In this document: positions 44,575 through 55,270 of the stretch, piece by piece
Position numbering within the stretch: position 1 is the stretch's first letter
How the letters are laid out: every line of letters begins with the position of its first letter
From: Platycnemis pennipes
Taxonomy: Eukaryota; Arthropoda; Insecta; Odonata; Platycnemididae
NCBI GenBank assembly: GCA_933228895.1
Contig: OW121846.1
Span: 47,448,107-47,512,106, forward strand
Length of the DNA: 64,000 nucleotides
Direction of reading: 5' to 3'
Notes under the pieces: model-generated
The model's input: the letters and a program-made list of their open reading frames with translations, nothing else
What the model was told of the DNA's origin: nothing
The model's database searches: none
Made by a program: the position numbers and the translations under genes

Positions 44575-44640
44575 AAAGAAGGCCATGAGTGGGGAGGGGG
44601 GGAAGTGGGGTGGGAGAGGGGGAGGGGAGGTGAGGATTCG
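44575..44640 (+). repeat. G-run purine tract, quadruplex-capable
   Basis: The plus strand has five or more runs of at least four G separated by 1-6 nt (44590-44630; for example GTGGGGAGGGGGGG and GAGAGGGGGAGGGG). This satisfies the usual pattern for an intramolecular G-quadruplex. It sits inside a moderate-GC patch 44.5-44.95 kb. Confidence 0.7.
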
Positions 44641-44659
44641 AAAGTAATGAGAGCACCGA

Positions 44660-45970
44660 AAATCTCCGAGACCGAAAATTCTGCCGAAAATGTAATGCCG
44701 GCCGCCCATTGGGAAGGAAAGTGGGAACTCTCACGGCGCGCTGCGGAAGATGTAAGAACTCTCCCCGAAGCTTGACACCATTTACGCTTATAGATACATT
44801 TAAGGGAAGGAAGTGCGCATTAGTCGAGGTGAAGTCTAGGATTTGGTTACACTCCTCGAGTACGGACACGCGGAACAATCGACACGAATGAATATTTTTG
44901 CTAGCACCGCCCGGAAGAAATTTCACTCCGAGAATCCTGAGCGTGTCCCATATTTTGGAGTAAAAGTTGAGAAATAGCCCCGGGTACAACGGAGAAATTT
45001 AAGAAAGAATTTTAGATGGTCTCAATCTCGATGGTTATCCAGGCCAAGGAAGACTCTGCGCCAAAGTTAATTATCGTTTTGCAATCATTAAACTTTTTCA
45101 CAGCTCATAATGCTATTTGAAATGTTATTTACTGTACGAATTGGATCGTGTTTTTTTTCGAAAAAGAATGATTTCCACGAATGAGAAGTTCGTTGGCCGG
45201 ATTGAGATAACTTTTTTCGCTCTCCAGCGCGTCAAGTTGCCAAACACTCTTTCATCACTTTCAGATCCTTCGGAATCTTTTGCCGATCGTGCCTTATACC
45301 ACCAAATACAAACATCACGCACAAACGCTTGCGTTTCTGTCATAATAAGAAGCATTTCTCGATTACAATCTGAACAACGTAGACCGAGTATAATGATAGT
45401 GCTTCAACACCACTGCAGCAATACTTTCAGCCATTTAACTCCCTGTAAATTCAAGCACAACCACAATGAATGTTTCAGTAAAAAAAATTGGGCCCAGCGC
45501 TTTTTTACTAAACTGAGATGGCGTAGCTATCATAGTTATACGGACAACCGTGTGACTCCAAATAAAAATCAAAGAGTAAATATGTTGATAGAATAGTTTA
45601 CATAACAGTATACATTATTGATCAACTTGTCTAAGAAATCAGGATGGTGCTCACTTAGGTTTTTATCTGATGTCACAAGCATCCGGTACGTGGGGTTTTG
45701 CGAATACGACCCTAGATAATAAAGAAAGCGGTGACGTATTGCCTGTTATATTTACTACATGAAAAAAACGAAATTTGATTCTTCCTTAACATTGCGACGC
45801 AATCTCTCAGTATATTGCAGTGAAAAGGTACAACTGTATCCCCATATCACAAGAGTTGTAATTTTTGTTACTTTAAACTACACTAATTAAGTTCAATTTT
45901 TAACACCTTTCTTTTTTACTTTACTTTTACCTTAACCTGCACATTCAAATCAAATGAAACAGCATCCCTG
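44660..45970. other. Non-coding stretch with an unassigned open frame
   Basis: A plus-strand open frame of 159 codons (45117-45596) crosses AT-rich sequence. Its codon use is not gene-like and its translation matches nothing I know, so I do not call it. The remainder is featureless. Confidence 0.35.
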
Positions 45971-45974
45971 GTGG

Positions 45975-46449
45975 AAGAGCATGAGGAATGACATGAGAAT
46001 CATTGTCGGATCGTAGGTTTAAATTTAGAATATCTGTAAAATAATTTCCATCATAATATTTTCACTGATAACATTAAAATATTTTGCGAACCCCAACTTA
46101 CTGGACCATAATAAAAAATTGAAGAAATTGATTGCCGAACTGTCAGATTCAAAATGTTCTTTTTTTCCTCGTACAATTAGGGATATGAATAACGGTAAAT
46201 ATATCCAATGAGTGTATCAATAGATAGCATAGGTAGTTGCATGTTGGTTTAAGGAATTTAAGCTAACCCAACTAACAGCATGATATTGAATGCTTGCTTT
46301 GCTATTTTTAGTTTTTTTTAATTGTGAAGTTTAAACTAGAATATTATTACTAATCCTTTTTATGTGTGATAAGTAATGCATGTTAGGCGTGAATTAAACC
46401 CCTGTCACCACTTCATGGTGGCTTGCAAAGTATTACGTAGATGTAGATG
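45975..46449 (+). mobile_element. LINE 3' fragment, heavily decayed
   Basis: Nucleotide words match the 3.2 and 35.7-kb copies: GAATCATTGTCGGATCGTAG, GCGAACCCCAACTTACTGG, GATTGCCGAACTGTCAGATT, GGGATATGAATAACGGTAAA, followed by a stem-loop (CCCCTGTCACCACTTCATGG, TGGCTTGCAAAG) and ATTACGTAGATGTAGATG. Several internal deletions and frameshifts. Confidence 0.8.
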
Positions 46450-46654
46450 AAGAAGTGCATGGGCAGTTAAAAACTGAATGAGGTTACGGAGACGAAAAAC
46501 ATTTGGAAAATGATCCGAAAGAATTTTAGAATAATTTGATAGTCTCAGTTTTCTTGAATTCGCCATTTCACCAACAGAAATTATATGACGATATAGGATT
46601 ACTGCATTAATTGCTGTTCATCATAGTGCGCGAAGAATTCAAAGAACCGTTGAT

Positions 46655-46775
46655 GGAAGTATTAGCCGAAAGGTCGCGGGTTTGAATCTCTCTTCGGGCA
46701 TGGTTTTCATTTTTATCACAAATGAGAGCTTGGGTTAAACGGTGCAATACAACCTTAGCCTCAGGAAAACCAAAA
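46655..46775 (+). repeat. tRNA-like SINE head, second type
   Basis: AGTATTAGCCGAAAGGTCGC, then GGGTTTGAATCTCTCTTCGG, then GAGAGCTTGGGTTAAACGG and CAATACAACCTTAGCCTCAG. The post-head words recur near 50680-50790, defining a second SINE type in the window. Confidence 0.45.
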
Positions 46776-46779
46776 ATAC

Positions 46780-47875
46780 AACTCTGCTATTGACATAGAT
46801 CCTTCATTTGAAAAGCATTACGGCTTGCCCAGAGCACCTATAGGCCGCAGATAATGTATCAATGTCTCATGAATGAATTATCGTGTCAGAAGATTTTATC
46901 ACGGAACCAAAGTGGCGGTCATGGAATTCAAAATATTCACTCGAGTATAAGGACTTTTTTTCCAAATAGCTCACTCTGGCTATGCCCCGAATTTAAAAAC
47001 TAGTAGTCCGAGAGCACTCCTCCTCTGTAACCGGTTCAGCCGACCCAATACGAGCATCCACGGTGACATCATTGAAGTTTTTTCTTTCATCAAGCAGCAA
47101 AGATGAGAACGGATTATTAAGGTTCGCAGCTCCTATCAATAACTCCCCACTTGCCTCGGATGAGAGGCAATGGAGTATGAAGTTCTTTTTAAAGATTTTT
47201 TTTTCAAATTCAACAGATTAGCAACATTTTTATTCAGAATATTGACGCTTCAAATATAAAGCGTCGTGGTTTTTCTGTCTGGTTTCCAAGCAGGTGACTA
47301 GTTCATATAACTACTTGAAAATACCTACTCAATCATTTCGTAATTAATTACAATTGGTCCACATTCATACCAAAAATATTTCCAATCATATGGCCATGCA
47401 GGTGTGTGGTGGGGTTTTCTCAGTGGTCAGATATTTAAAAGGGACAGCAAATACTGAGTGAAAGACAAAGGGGGATAGTTTATTTTATATCTGCTTTTCA
47501 TTGCAGGGCACTTTGATGAAAGACTTGTAGAACGTTATTGAATGTTTATTACAATACCATTTTCATTCTTGCAACATTAAATTTGAAATTATTATCACAA
47601 CTAACTGGGAAAATATTTAAAGTAAATTATTCAAATAATTAAAGAACGTTGAATCGCATATGATTTGATATGATAAAAATAAATTTGCTCAACTGACCAA
47701 ATGTAACATTGAATGATTTCTAAGAATACGAAATCTCCATGCTTCTCCTAGGAGGACCTACTTCCTCTAAGAAAAAAATAAACAAATCTAATTTCTCATA
47801 AACAGCTCCATTTATCACCAAACCATCAACGCTTTATGTCACAATTATCATATATCTTATATGACCCATATTATT
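46780..47875. other. Non-coding stretch, no gene seen
   Basis: AT-rich; moderate-GC patch 46.9-47.2 kb. No recognised element. Confidence 0.4.
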
Positions 47876-47879
47876 AGCA

Positions 47880-47996
47880 TCTTTCCATGTAGCAGCCTAG
47901 TTGCATGTCAATAGTGTATGTTTTGGTGATCTTCACCCCCTGTCACACACCCACGCGGTGGCTTGCAGGGTAATGCGTAGATGTAGATGTAAATGT
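47880..47996 (+). repeat. LINE 3' end with intact stem-loop
   Basis: CATCTTTCCATGTAGCAGCC aligns with 9520-9540, then GGTGATCTTCACCCCCTGTC, a complete hairpin (ACACACCCACGCGGTGGC, TTGCAGGG) and GTAGATGTAGATGTAAATGT. Apex bases differ from other copies while pairing is kept. Confidence 0.75.
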
Positions 47997-49640
47997 ATCA
48001 CATAAGTAAATTCTTCCTCCACTGGGATACGAACTCGGTACTTCTGGACAGAAGCTAACTCCTCAGCAACCTGTTCCAACCTGTAATCTTTACTATTAGA
48101 CCTTAATGATTTCTGCTCTATTGTTACATTGAAACTGACAATATTTCAACTGATCGAAAAAATGAGTTGGGGAGATTGGAGCAAAGAAATTAGGATACAT
48201 AAGAATCGAGGGTATTTTCAAGGGTGAGGTAGAGGGTAGGACGTTAGGTAACAGGGAAGAGACAGGGGGGGATGTTAGTGCAGGCCGAGGAAGCCAGGTC
48301 GGTATCGCGGCGGCCTGGTAACATAAAGTTCGTAAGCTTTAAACCCATTTAGGAAGGATATTACGTTTTTCTTAGAATCAAAGTACTTGGTAAAACGTTT
48401 CGACACAACATTAGCCGTATGAGCATCTAAAAAGCCATGTATACAAGGAACAGACAATTTGGATGGAATACTTAAAAGGTACGAAGCACACAAAGTTGAA
48501 GAATAAAAGAACATTGTCTGACATTCCCGGAAAATGCAGCCGGTGAAGTCCATTAGGAGTTGACCCGGTGAGAAGTCCAAATACATTTCACATAAAGAAG
48601 AGCATGTTTTTTCACGTAATGTAATCCTGCAACTTAAAAGTACTTGGAAGTATTCAGATTCCATGGCCGTCTAACACTATGATAGCCACTATATTAGCAA
48701 TGATGATATAGCATTTACTTCCTCTGAAAATTTCATTTCTTAAATATAAGGATGCTTTCTTGATTGAAAAGTAATTGCATCTTGACTGATTTAAATATGG
48801 ATTATTATTTTATAAAGGACAGCATTATTACGGGCATTGTGAGATAAGTATTGCGATAAGTGCATGCTGTGGTAGAATTAAATTATGAGTCGTTCAACTT
48901 GATCCTCTACCACATTATTATGTTGATGGATGAAACAATGATGTACCGTAACCTCATTCCTCGGATAGCTATCGGTCTCGCGCCATTGGAGAGACTCTTA
49001 GAGGTCACCCTTCGTCCTCACAGGCAGCATCTTCCAAGAGCTCCAAAGAGTTTCTCTGTCTCGCGAGAGCTCCAAAAGGTTCTTTGTTCTCGACGCACAA
49101 TTGCACGCCAAGTTCGGGTATATTGTGCCGCTAGAGTTCCTTGAAGGGTTTACGGTAAGCAATGAGAAATCATGGACGACTGGGTTTTAAATTTACTGCC
49201 TACGCCCACCCAAAAAAATTCTCTTTCATTTCATAAACCCTCGCACTATCCAAAACGCCCGACTCAAGAACTGATATCGACCATTATGTTTTGCGGTCAG
49301 CTATGAAATGAAGGAGCAACTGAAGAATGAGCCAACCACTTGATTGAAATTCTTCTTATCGTGAGAAATACTATTCTACCGAAATGAAACATTGACCTCT
49401 CAAATAAACCCAATCATATTTGGCCTTATTTAGTGGAGCGGTCGACAAACCTAACCTAAAGAGGAACATTTTATAATGCCTACTTGTTTAAGTGATGTGA
49501 CTAATTGTGTCATATATCTACTTGCCTCGACACGGTGACTCCAAAAGTAGATTTCATTGTGGAAGCAAGAAATGGGCCGTTAAGTTTGTTCTAACTTGTA
49601 GTAACTACCGTCAGTCAATGTCGTTAGTGGCGCTAACATC
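47997..49640. other. Non-coding stretch with unassigned open frames
   Basis: Contains a minus-strand frame of 129 codons (48275-48664) and a plus-strand frame of 94 codons (48860-49144). Neither is recognisable. Otherwise AT-rich and featureless. Confidence 0.35.
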
Positions 49641-49644
49641 TGGT

Positions 49645-49910
49645 GAGTGGAGGAGCGTAGCCGGTATTTAAACGGAATAGAGGAATGGTATATTGAAACC
49701 CGGCGTCTTAGTTTTACCTAAATGATAGGTTCAAAGGGAGCTACGATTTGAAGTCCGATCCGACGGGCGGAGCAAAGAAATTGGAATTCCTTACAGGGAG
49801 CGTTCTAAAAATACTCGACATCCCATTGGAGAGTTTCTTTTACTGGCAAGATTCGCACCCTGGTCCACGGAAAGAGGTCTGTACTCTAAAAGCAATAGCA
49901 ACAAACAAAT
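49645..49910 (-). repeat. tRNA-derived SINE with common body
   Basis: The minus-strand head near 49840-49910 (TAGAGTACAGACCTCTTTCC, GACCAGGGTGCGAATCTTGC) is followed by a body with GCTCCGCCCGTCGGATCGGA, CTTCAAATCGTAGCTCCCTT, and GACGCCGGGTTTCAATATAC near 49700. Confidence 0.6.
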
Positions 49911-50669
49911 ATCTGCTGTTGAAGGGGACTTCTCCCTAATTCTGAGGAAAACACTTCGAAAAAATATTATCTCACTTGTAAGAATGTAACAATGGCTGGT
50001 GAAATGATACGTTCTCACACTCAAATAGCATGGAGTTTATGTTTCTAGGAAGAGCGTGTGTTTTTACGGCAATTTGTTCCGTTTTCACTTCAAATCCCCA
50101 CCTCCAAATTCTTTCCGAGACACTGCATCTCTCATTCCTTTTTTACAGTTAAACCAGGTATTGGGTCCATCGGTCTATGCCCCTGTCTTTGTTTTTTTTA
50201 CCCAGTGCCCTACGGACAGAGGATGCAGTAACCGCTAGGAAAGGAACTCTTGCTATGCATTCCTTCCGACATCATGACCTATGTTATGATGCCCTTGGAG
50301 GTTGGATAAGGTTGTGTCCTAGATTCTCATTCAAAGCCCTCAAATACTGACCTCTTCTGCTTCCGTCCCATCATGTATGTGCCTACAGTTCAGTGAGAAC
50401 GATCTCACAGGCGATGTAAACAGGGTGAACGGAATTATCAATGTAGTATGTTAGGCTGACAAATCCAAAAGAAATTAATTGCACGGAAAACCTCGCATGA
50501 AAAACTCCAGAACTAATTTGCTCATCGTTTGTTAGCAATTGAATTTGAACTATTGCAAATTTTTAGATTTATTGTTTAGATATCCGCACTGGAGAAGAGG
50601 TTTGTATATGGGCTGTGATAGAAAAAATAGTTACGTCTTTGCGTAGCAATCTTCGTCTTTGTTTAGCAA

Positions 50670-50795
50670 CAACGTCTTTGCTTCATGGGTTTGAATCCAG
50701 TCAGATATGTCTGGCTTGGTTTTAAGAGCTTTGACGGTTCCATATAACATTAGCCTCTGGTGCCCTTATTATTGCTACTATCACTTGGGAAAAAG
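50670..50795 (+). repeat. tRNA-like SINE, second type, with short tandem repeat before it
   Basis: TTCATGGGTTTGAATCCAGT, then GGCTTGGTTTTAAGAGCTTT and CATATAACATTAGCCTCTGG match the 46.66-kb element. Just upstream, CGTCTTTG recurs three times with TAGCAA words (50635-50690). Confidence 0.45.
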
Positions 50796-50824
50796 TGGTT
50801 GTTCGAGGACTGACTTTTCGTCCA

Positions 50825-51010
50825 AACGGCTCGGATTCGATCCTAGCAGTGATGGAAGATTTTAGGGGGCTACTGGTCCCTACTTGAGTGTCATGTAAAG
50901 TGCACTTTAGTAAATACGACCGTCGAATGGAACATTAATTAAATTCAAGGACTCTTGGAAATTCACGTCAAGTGCAGTTTAATATGGACGCCAGATTTTA
51001 TCCACTCATC
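50825..51010 (+). repeat. tRNA-derived SINE with common body
   Basis: B-box-like CGGATTCGATCCTAGCAGTG, then CTACTGGTCCCTACTTGAGT, GACCGTCGAATGGAACATTA, TCAAGGACTCTTGGAAATTC, ATGGACGCCAGATTTTATCC, in body order. Confidence 0.55.
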
Positions 51011-51066
51011 CTCCTTTAGAAAATAAAGTACGCCTACATTTGAGTATTGTTTGAACTAAAGGCATA

Positions 51067-51281
51067 TAATGGAAAATAAATAGCAACAAAGAGTTTAGTG
51101 ACGATGAAATAAAAAAAATCCTGATAACCAAGGGATATATTTTCAATGGGACTATGGACGGACATTGTCATGTGAAAGGAATGGATATTTGATAACAATG
51201 ACCAATAGCTAATGACGGCACTTCAAACAGAATATACGTGATATTGCTAAATTGAAGAAGATTTGATCATGACAAAGAGTA
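51067..51281. repeat. Direct repeat copy A, about 215 bp
   Basis: Aligns with 51562-51769 along its length. Shared words in order: TAATGGAAAATAA, AGCAACAAAGAGT, AACCAAGGGATA, AATGGGACT, GACGGACAT, CACTTCAAACAGAAT (ACTTCAAACAGAAT in copy B) and GACAAAGAGTA. Confidence 0.8.
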
Positions 51282-51561
51282 ACGGAATGAACTTAGCTTA
51301 CGGTTCGTAAATTTAACCATACAAGTTGCACGTTACCGACCCTGATACGGCGGTATGTGTGGTAGCGTATTAAGAAATTTAGTGACATGGAACGTTGGTA
51401 GTTAAAACACAGAGGGAGGCAAAATTTGAAACGATTATATAAAAAATTAAACTATATACAAAGCTAACAAATATGACGACGACAAAAAAAGATGACTGAT
51501 GTAGAAGAACCCTGTCAGCAGCGAAATACGTTATGTGACTTCTTTTTGGTCTGGATCCATT

Positions 51562-51769
51562 TAATGGAAAATAACTAGCAACAAAGAGTACAGTGACGAT
51601 TAAATAAAAAGGAGCCTTTGAACCAAGGGATACATTTTTAATGGGACTGAAGACGGACATATTCATGTGGGAGGAATAGGTAAGAGCTAACCATGGCCAT
51701 ACTTAAGGGCGGAACTTCAAACAGAATTCACGTGACATTGGTAAAATGATTAAGATTTGACAAAGAGTA
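51562..51769. repeat. Direct repeat copy B, about 208 bp
   Basis: Same orientation as the first copy with starts about 495 bp apart. The sequence between the two is not itself repeated. Could be a local duplication or two independent insertions of the same unknown element; no terminal signals seen. Confidence 0.8.
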
Positions 51770-53130
51770 GAAGCAACTGCCTGGATTCATGTTTGTATTG
51801 TTATTGTATTATTTCGCCCGTGATGAAATTATATGTTATACTCGGTATTTTTTCTTAGGTCACCTTGCCACAGAAAAATAAATATTATTATGTTAATGAA
51901 TAGAGGAAATGTCTGGGGGGAGATTAAGTTTCACAAGAACAGCAATGGACGCTGCCCCCAAATATTAAGACGGAAGCAAAGAATATGCCTGTTTATCAGT
52001 GGTTAATTCTGACAGCATTCGCCATCAAGCTAAACAACGCACCTTCGCGAGACGTGTATAGCGCGGTCTCAATTTTTGCCAATTATATGCATGAGGCTTT
52101 CGATTTTTTTACCTCTCCTTATCATAGACGTGAGATCAAGTTAGAGTAACTTTAATCAACATTTTTCTATAATGCCGCAAAACAATTTATTGCGCTAGCC
52201 GCACACTACAATCAACTTTTTTACTGCTACGCACTTGGGCTCAAATCGACTAGCACACTTCTTCATCCCTGCGGGTTTGTCCTGCGATTTAACTCCCGCC
52301 ATGCATCTCAGCAGTGGGTAACACACGGGAACTATTAGCGGTTTCCACTTCGCCGTTGGCGTTGCATAGAACTTCTTCTCCCATAAGAAGGGAATGCTAT
52401 TCTTCCTTTGATGGAGGGAATCCTTATGTAAGCTGAGAATAGGCGAGACAATATGGTGATACCTCGGAAAACGAATGAGCCAACTTACCACGAATTTTTC
52501 AGTTTTTTGCAACTCAGATAACGAATATGAATTAGGCAAACGAATTTTTAAGTGAGAAGGCGCACTAAAATAAGAATTTGGCATGGAAAATTTGAAACAG
52601 GGATAGTTTAAACTCATGTATATTTATTAGTTAAATAGTTTGTACTGTGTTGTATATTTTCAGTGTTACAGCGTAGAGATCGTAAGTTCATTATCCTAAT
52701 TCACGTTATGCTTCATCTGATTGGGTAGTTCCTCAACTCCACCTATGTTGAGTTTTACCCCTATTGTTTTCCTTACTATCCAACAAGACTTTTTTTCAGC
52801 ATTTGGAGCAAACTGCAGAATTTTATATAGAGCCATACATAACATGACACGCCGGCTTACAATGATTTAGCCAAAGAAATGTGATTTCAGAACGAGTTAT
52901 CACCATTACCTAGATATAACTATATTATAAAAGGCTTTGTCTTCGTAATTTAAATAAAAATTATTTCACGCGGGTGAGCAAGAAATGCTGGATATCAGCC
53001 ACGGAGTAATTTGTCCATATACGTTATTTTATTATTAGAGACATAAGAGAAGCTACGTACACAAAAATATTACATTTGCCTTTTTTGTTAGAGGAAGCGA
53101 TTGATAATACAGGTCATTGATGGATACTAA
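51770..53130. other. Non-coding stretch, no gene seen
   Basis: AT-rich. A minus-strand frame of 140 codons (52195-52617) has no recognisable domain. Confidence 0.4.
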
Positions 53131-53134
53131 AAAT

Positions 53135-53350
53135 AGGTTGAATTTTATCATGCGGAGGGAGGATCCTGGTAACCCACTCTCTAAAAATGGAAGGCGCCAA
53201 GAGGCACACAATCCGACGTCCCTTCTGACGGACGGAGGGTTTAACTTCAAGTACTCTCAAAGCAAAGCTCTATGTTGGGACCGGAATTTCATCGTGACAC
53301 CTCACTACCGCCGAAATTCAAACTCGGGCCCTCAATAGGAAATTAGGATG
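53135..53350 (-). repeat. tRNA-derived SINE with common body
   Basis: The minus-strand head (53300-53350) carries GGGCCCGAGTTTGAATTTCG. The body has CTCCGTCCGTCAGAAGGGAC, GTCGGATTGTGTGCCTCTTG, GCGCCTTCCATTTTTAGAGA and ends near a CTCCCTCCGC word. Confidence 0.65.
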
Positions 53351-53589
53351 GAACTTTAATCATCGAAATACCTTATTCCTCCTGTAAATAAGTTTATAAC
53401 CCTAACGCTACTTCCCGTTATAGCTTCTCGCCAGAAAAACAGGCCAAGAAAAATATTACTTCCATAACTTAATCAGTTTTAACGAACCTCGAAGGTATTT
53501 TTTCGATGTCTCATAGAACTTCGTTGACCTAGACAATCGCCGCTATGATTTCCGCATTTGCCGGCTGGAGAGAGAAAGTCAGCTGGGAG

Positions 53590-53695
53590 CCCATTCACAG
53601 CGTAGCGGTTCTCATCCCTGGGGTTCGAACGTAAAAATCTTCATGGTTCGAAGGGAATAGCTTCAAGTGCAGAGCATCTTCCGTTGGCCAACTGT
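53590..53695 (+). repeat. tRNA-like SINE head, decayed
   Basis: CAGCGTAGCGGTTCTCATCC, then CTGGGGTTCGAACGTAAAAA, then a fragmentary body (ATGGTTCGAAGGGAATAGCT). Confidence 0.35.
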
Positions 53696-53699
53696 TCAT

Positions 53700-54495
53700 C
53701 TCACTTGTTTTATAACGGGTACCTTAACCGAATTGCTGATTCAGGATGCTATGATATTATAGTGATATTTTACTATTAATATACATTGCCGTTATAATTT
53801 TTTAATGGTCCAACGTCACATTTAGACAAAGTAAACTCGCCGAGGCCAGTTGTTTTCGGTGCCCCTTGATCGTAGCGCTCAATTATTCCTAAAGATGTGC
53901 TGACGAGAAAGACGTGTAAACCTGAACTCCCGAAATGATTTTAGCCACTATGATTATGTGTGCATGGGGTTCAGTCCCTGTCATTGCATTATATTGCATG
54001 CAAGAATCAAGGGTTGTCGTAGAGTTGCGTATTATGTGCAACAACGTCTAATTTGGTCTTTAATCGTGTAACTTAAGAAAAACACAACACCCATATCCAA
54101 GTTGGGATTTGAACTCAGGAACCTTAGGTTGCCAGGCTGGCGCGTTATCAACCTTAAAACCGGCCGACGATAACAACCAGGAGTATACGTAAAAGTGCCT
54201 TGCATATACATAAACCCTATGGTGTTACGCTGAACTTCGTGGACATTCATTGCTAATGAATATACAAATCTGGTATATTTGGTATATTACGTACTTAATG
54301 ATAAATACAAAAACACGACGTCTCTAAAACAAGAGGACATCATCAGTGCTGCATTTGATGATGTATTTTTTTGATGACACCAGTCGTTTTTTTGTTTTTA
54401 CTATTAGTTACGTGTGGAATACTAAAAGTTTTTTTCTATTAGTATTGTGCGTGTTTATTTTTCTTCGTTACATGCCGTTTGCCAAGCATAGAGTG
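53700..54495. other. Non-coding stretch with one SINE head
   Basis: A minus-strand tRNA-like head lies at about 54085-54170 (GGCTGGTTTTAAGGTTGATA-like A-box side, AAGGTTCCTGAGTTCAAATC B-box side). The rest is AT-rich, with no element recognised. Confidence 0.35.
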
Positions 54496-54496
54496 A

Positions 54497-54784
54497 ACAA
54501 AATTTTCGCCCTCGACGTTATCTCATGAGATATTCACCTGCAAGTACTTCGAGCGGTGTCAGCGCTCGCTTGCGTGGGTGGGAGAGCTGTGCACGCAGCA
54601 TTGCAGGCGGAAGGGCTTGAAGTGCCGCGCGGAGAGCATTGCTGACCCATTCGAATCACTGACGGCCAATAACCTTGTGATGCATTCCCTGCCGATTCCT
54701 CAAAGGAGGTTGGATACCCTCCACTCTGCCTATGCTGCTCTTCGTCATGAAAATCACCGACGTGGTTCGAAGAATAAACGCTAA
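54497..54784 (+). CDS. Possible terminal exon of a cysteine-rich secreted peptide (unrecognised)
   Basis: The frame opens after TGA (54494-54496) and runs 95 codons to TAA (54782-54784). In this AT-rich neighbourhood its first half has strongly GC-biased third positions (codons such as AAG TAC TTC GAG CGG TGT CAG CGC), which looks coding. The translation has five cysteines at residues 15, 21, 32, 36 and 43, in FTCKYFERCQRSLAWVGELC then TQHCRRKGLKCRAESIADPF, and a basic end (RRGSKNKR). No ATG is usable as a start, so it would be a downstream exon; a plausible acceptor (TTATCTCATGAG or CACCTGCAAG) lies at 54518-54543. The GELCxxxC...KG...C...SIAxPF order is faintly like eclosion hormone, but spacing differs and the tail is longer. 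No signal peptide exon was found upstream. It could still be an old repeat or chance. Confidence 0.35.
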   Translation, partial: TKFSPSTLSHEIFTCKYFERCQRSLAWVGELCTQHCRRKGLKCRAESIADPFESLTANNLVMHSLPIPQRRLDTLHSAYAALRHENHRRGSKNKR

Positions 54785-55044
54785 TCTCCAGGAAAAAATA
54801 TGGAGAAAAATATTATTTTTTGAGCGATTGCTTTAATATTTCGCTTCACTACTTGCTTTGTTAAATCTACTGAATTTAAAAACCAAATATTTCATTTTTA
54901 TTAATTATTAAATCCTTCAGAACATATGAGTATATTCTGGACGCAAATATTTTTACAGAGTTAATGCAATAAACACGATAGTTGTACACTTTAAATCCGG
55001 ACTTTCATGCGGCAGCTATCGTCAAGCTAAGCCACTGTTACAAT

Positions 55045-55240
55045 GGGGTTAAATCGGTGTAATACCTTTTGTACAGGACTCCAATCGTGAGGGGCCGGGT
55101 AATGAATCCCGGCAGTGGTTGAGTTTCATTGCCATTCTGGTACCAATTGAATGCAATCTGGAGAGCACTTCATGCTCAGCACTCTGTCCGTGGTATTGGA
55201 CGTTAAGCCGTGAACTCCTTGGTTTGTTTCGCAAAAAGCA
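55045..55240 (+). repeat. tRNA-derived SINE with common body
   Basis: Head with GGGTTAAATCGGTGTAATAC and GGGTAATGAATCCCGGCAG. Body: GAGAGCACTTCATGCTCAGC, ACTCTGTCCGTGGTATTGGA, CGTTAAGCCGTGAACTCCTT. Confidence 0.6.
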
Positions 55241-55270
55241 TTCTAATGCCAACGCCGTGATTCTCTCCAC

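Noticed and set aside
45117..45596. 159-codon plus-strand open frame
   Set aside because: AT-rich, no family resemblance, and a competing minus-strand frame in the same place; length is within chance for this many kilobases.
48275..48664. 129-codon minus-strand open frame
   Set aside because: No recognisable domain, no splice signals that extend it, and no homologous repeat in the window.
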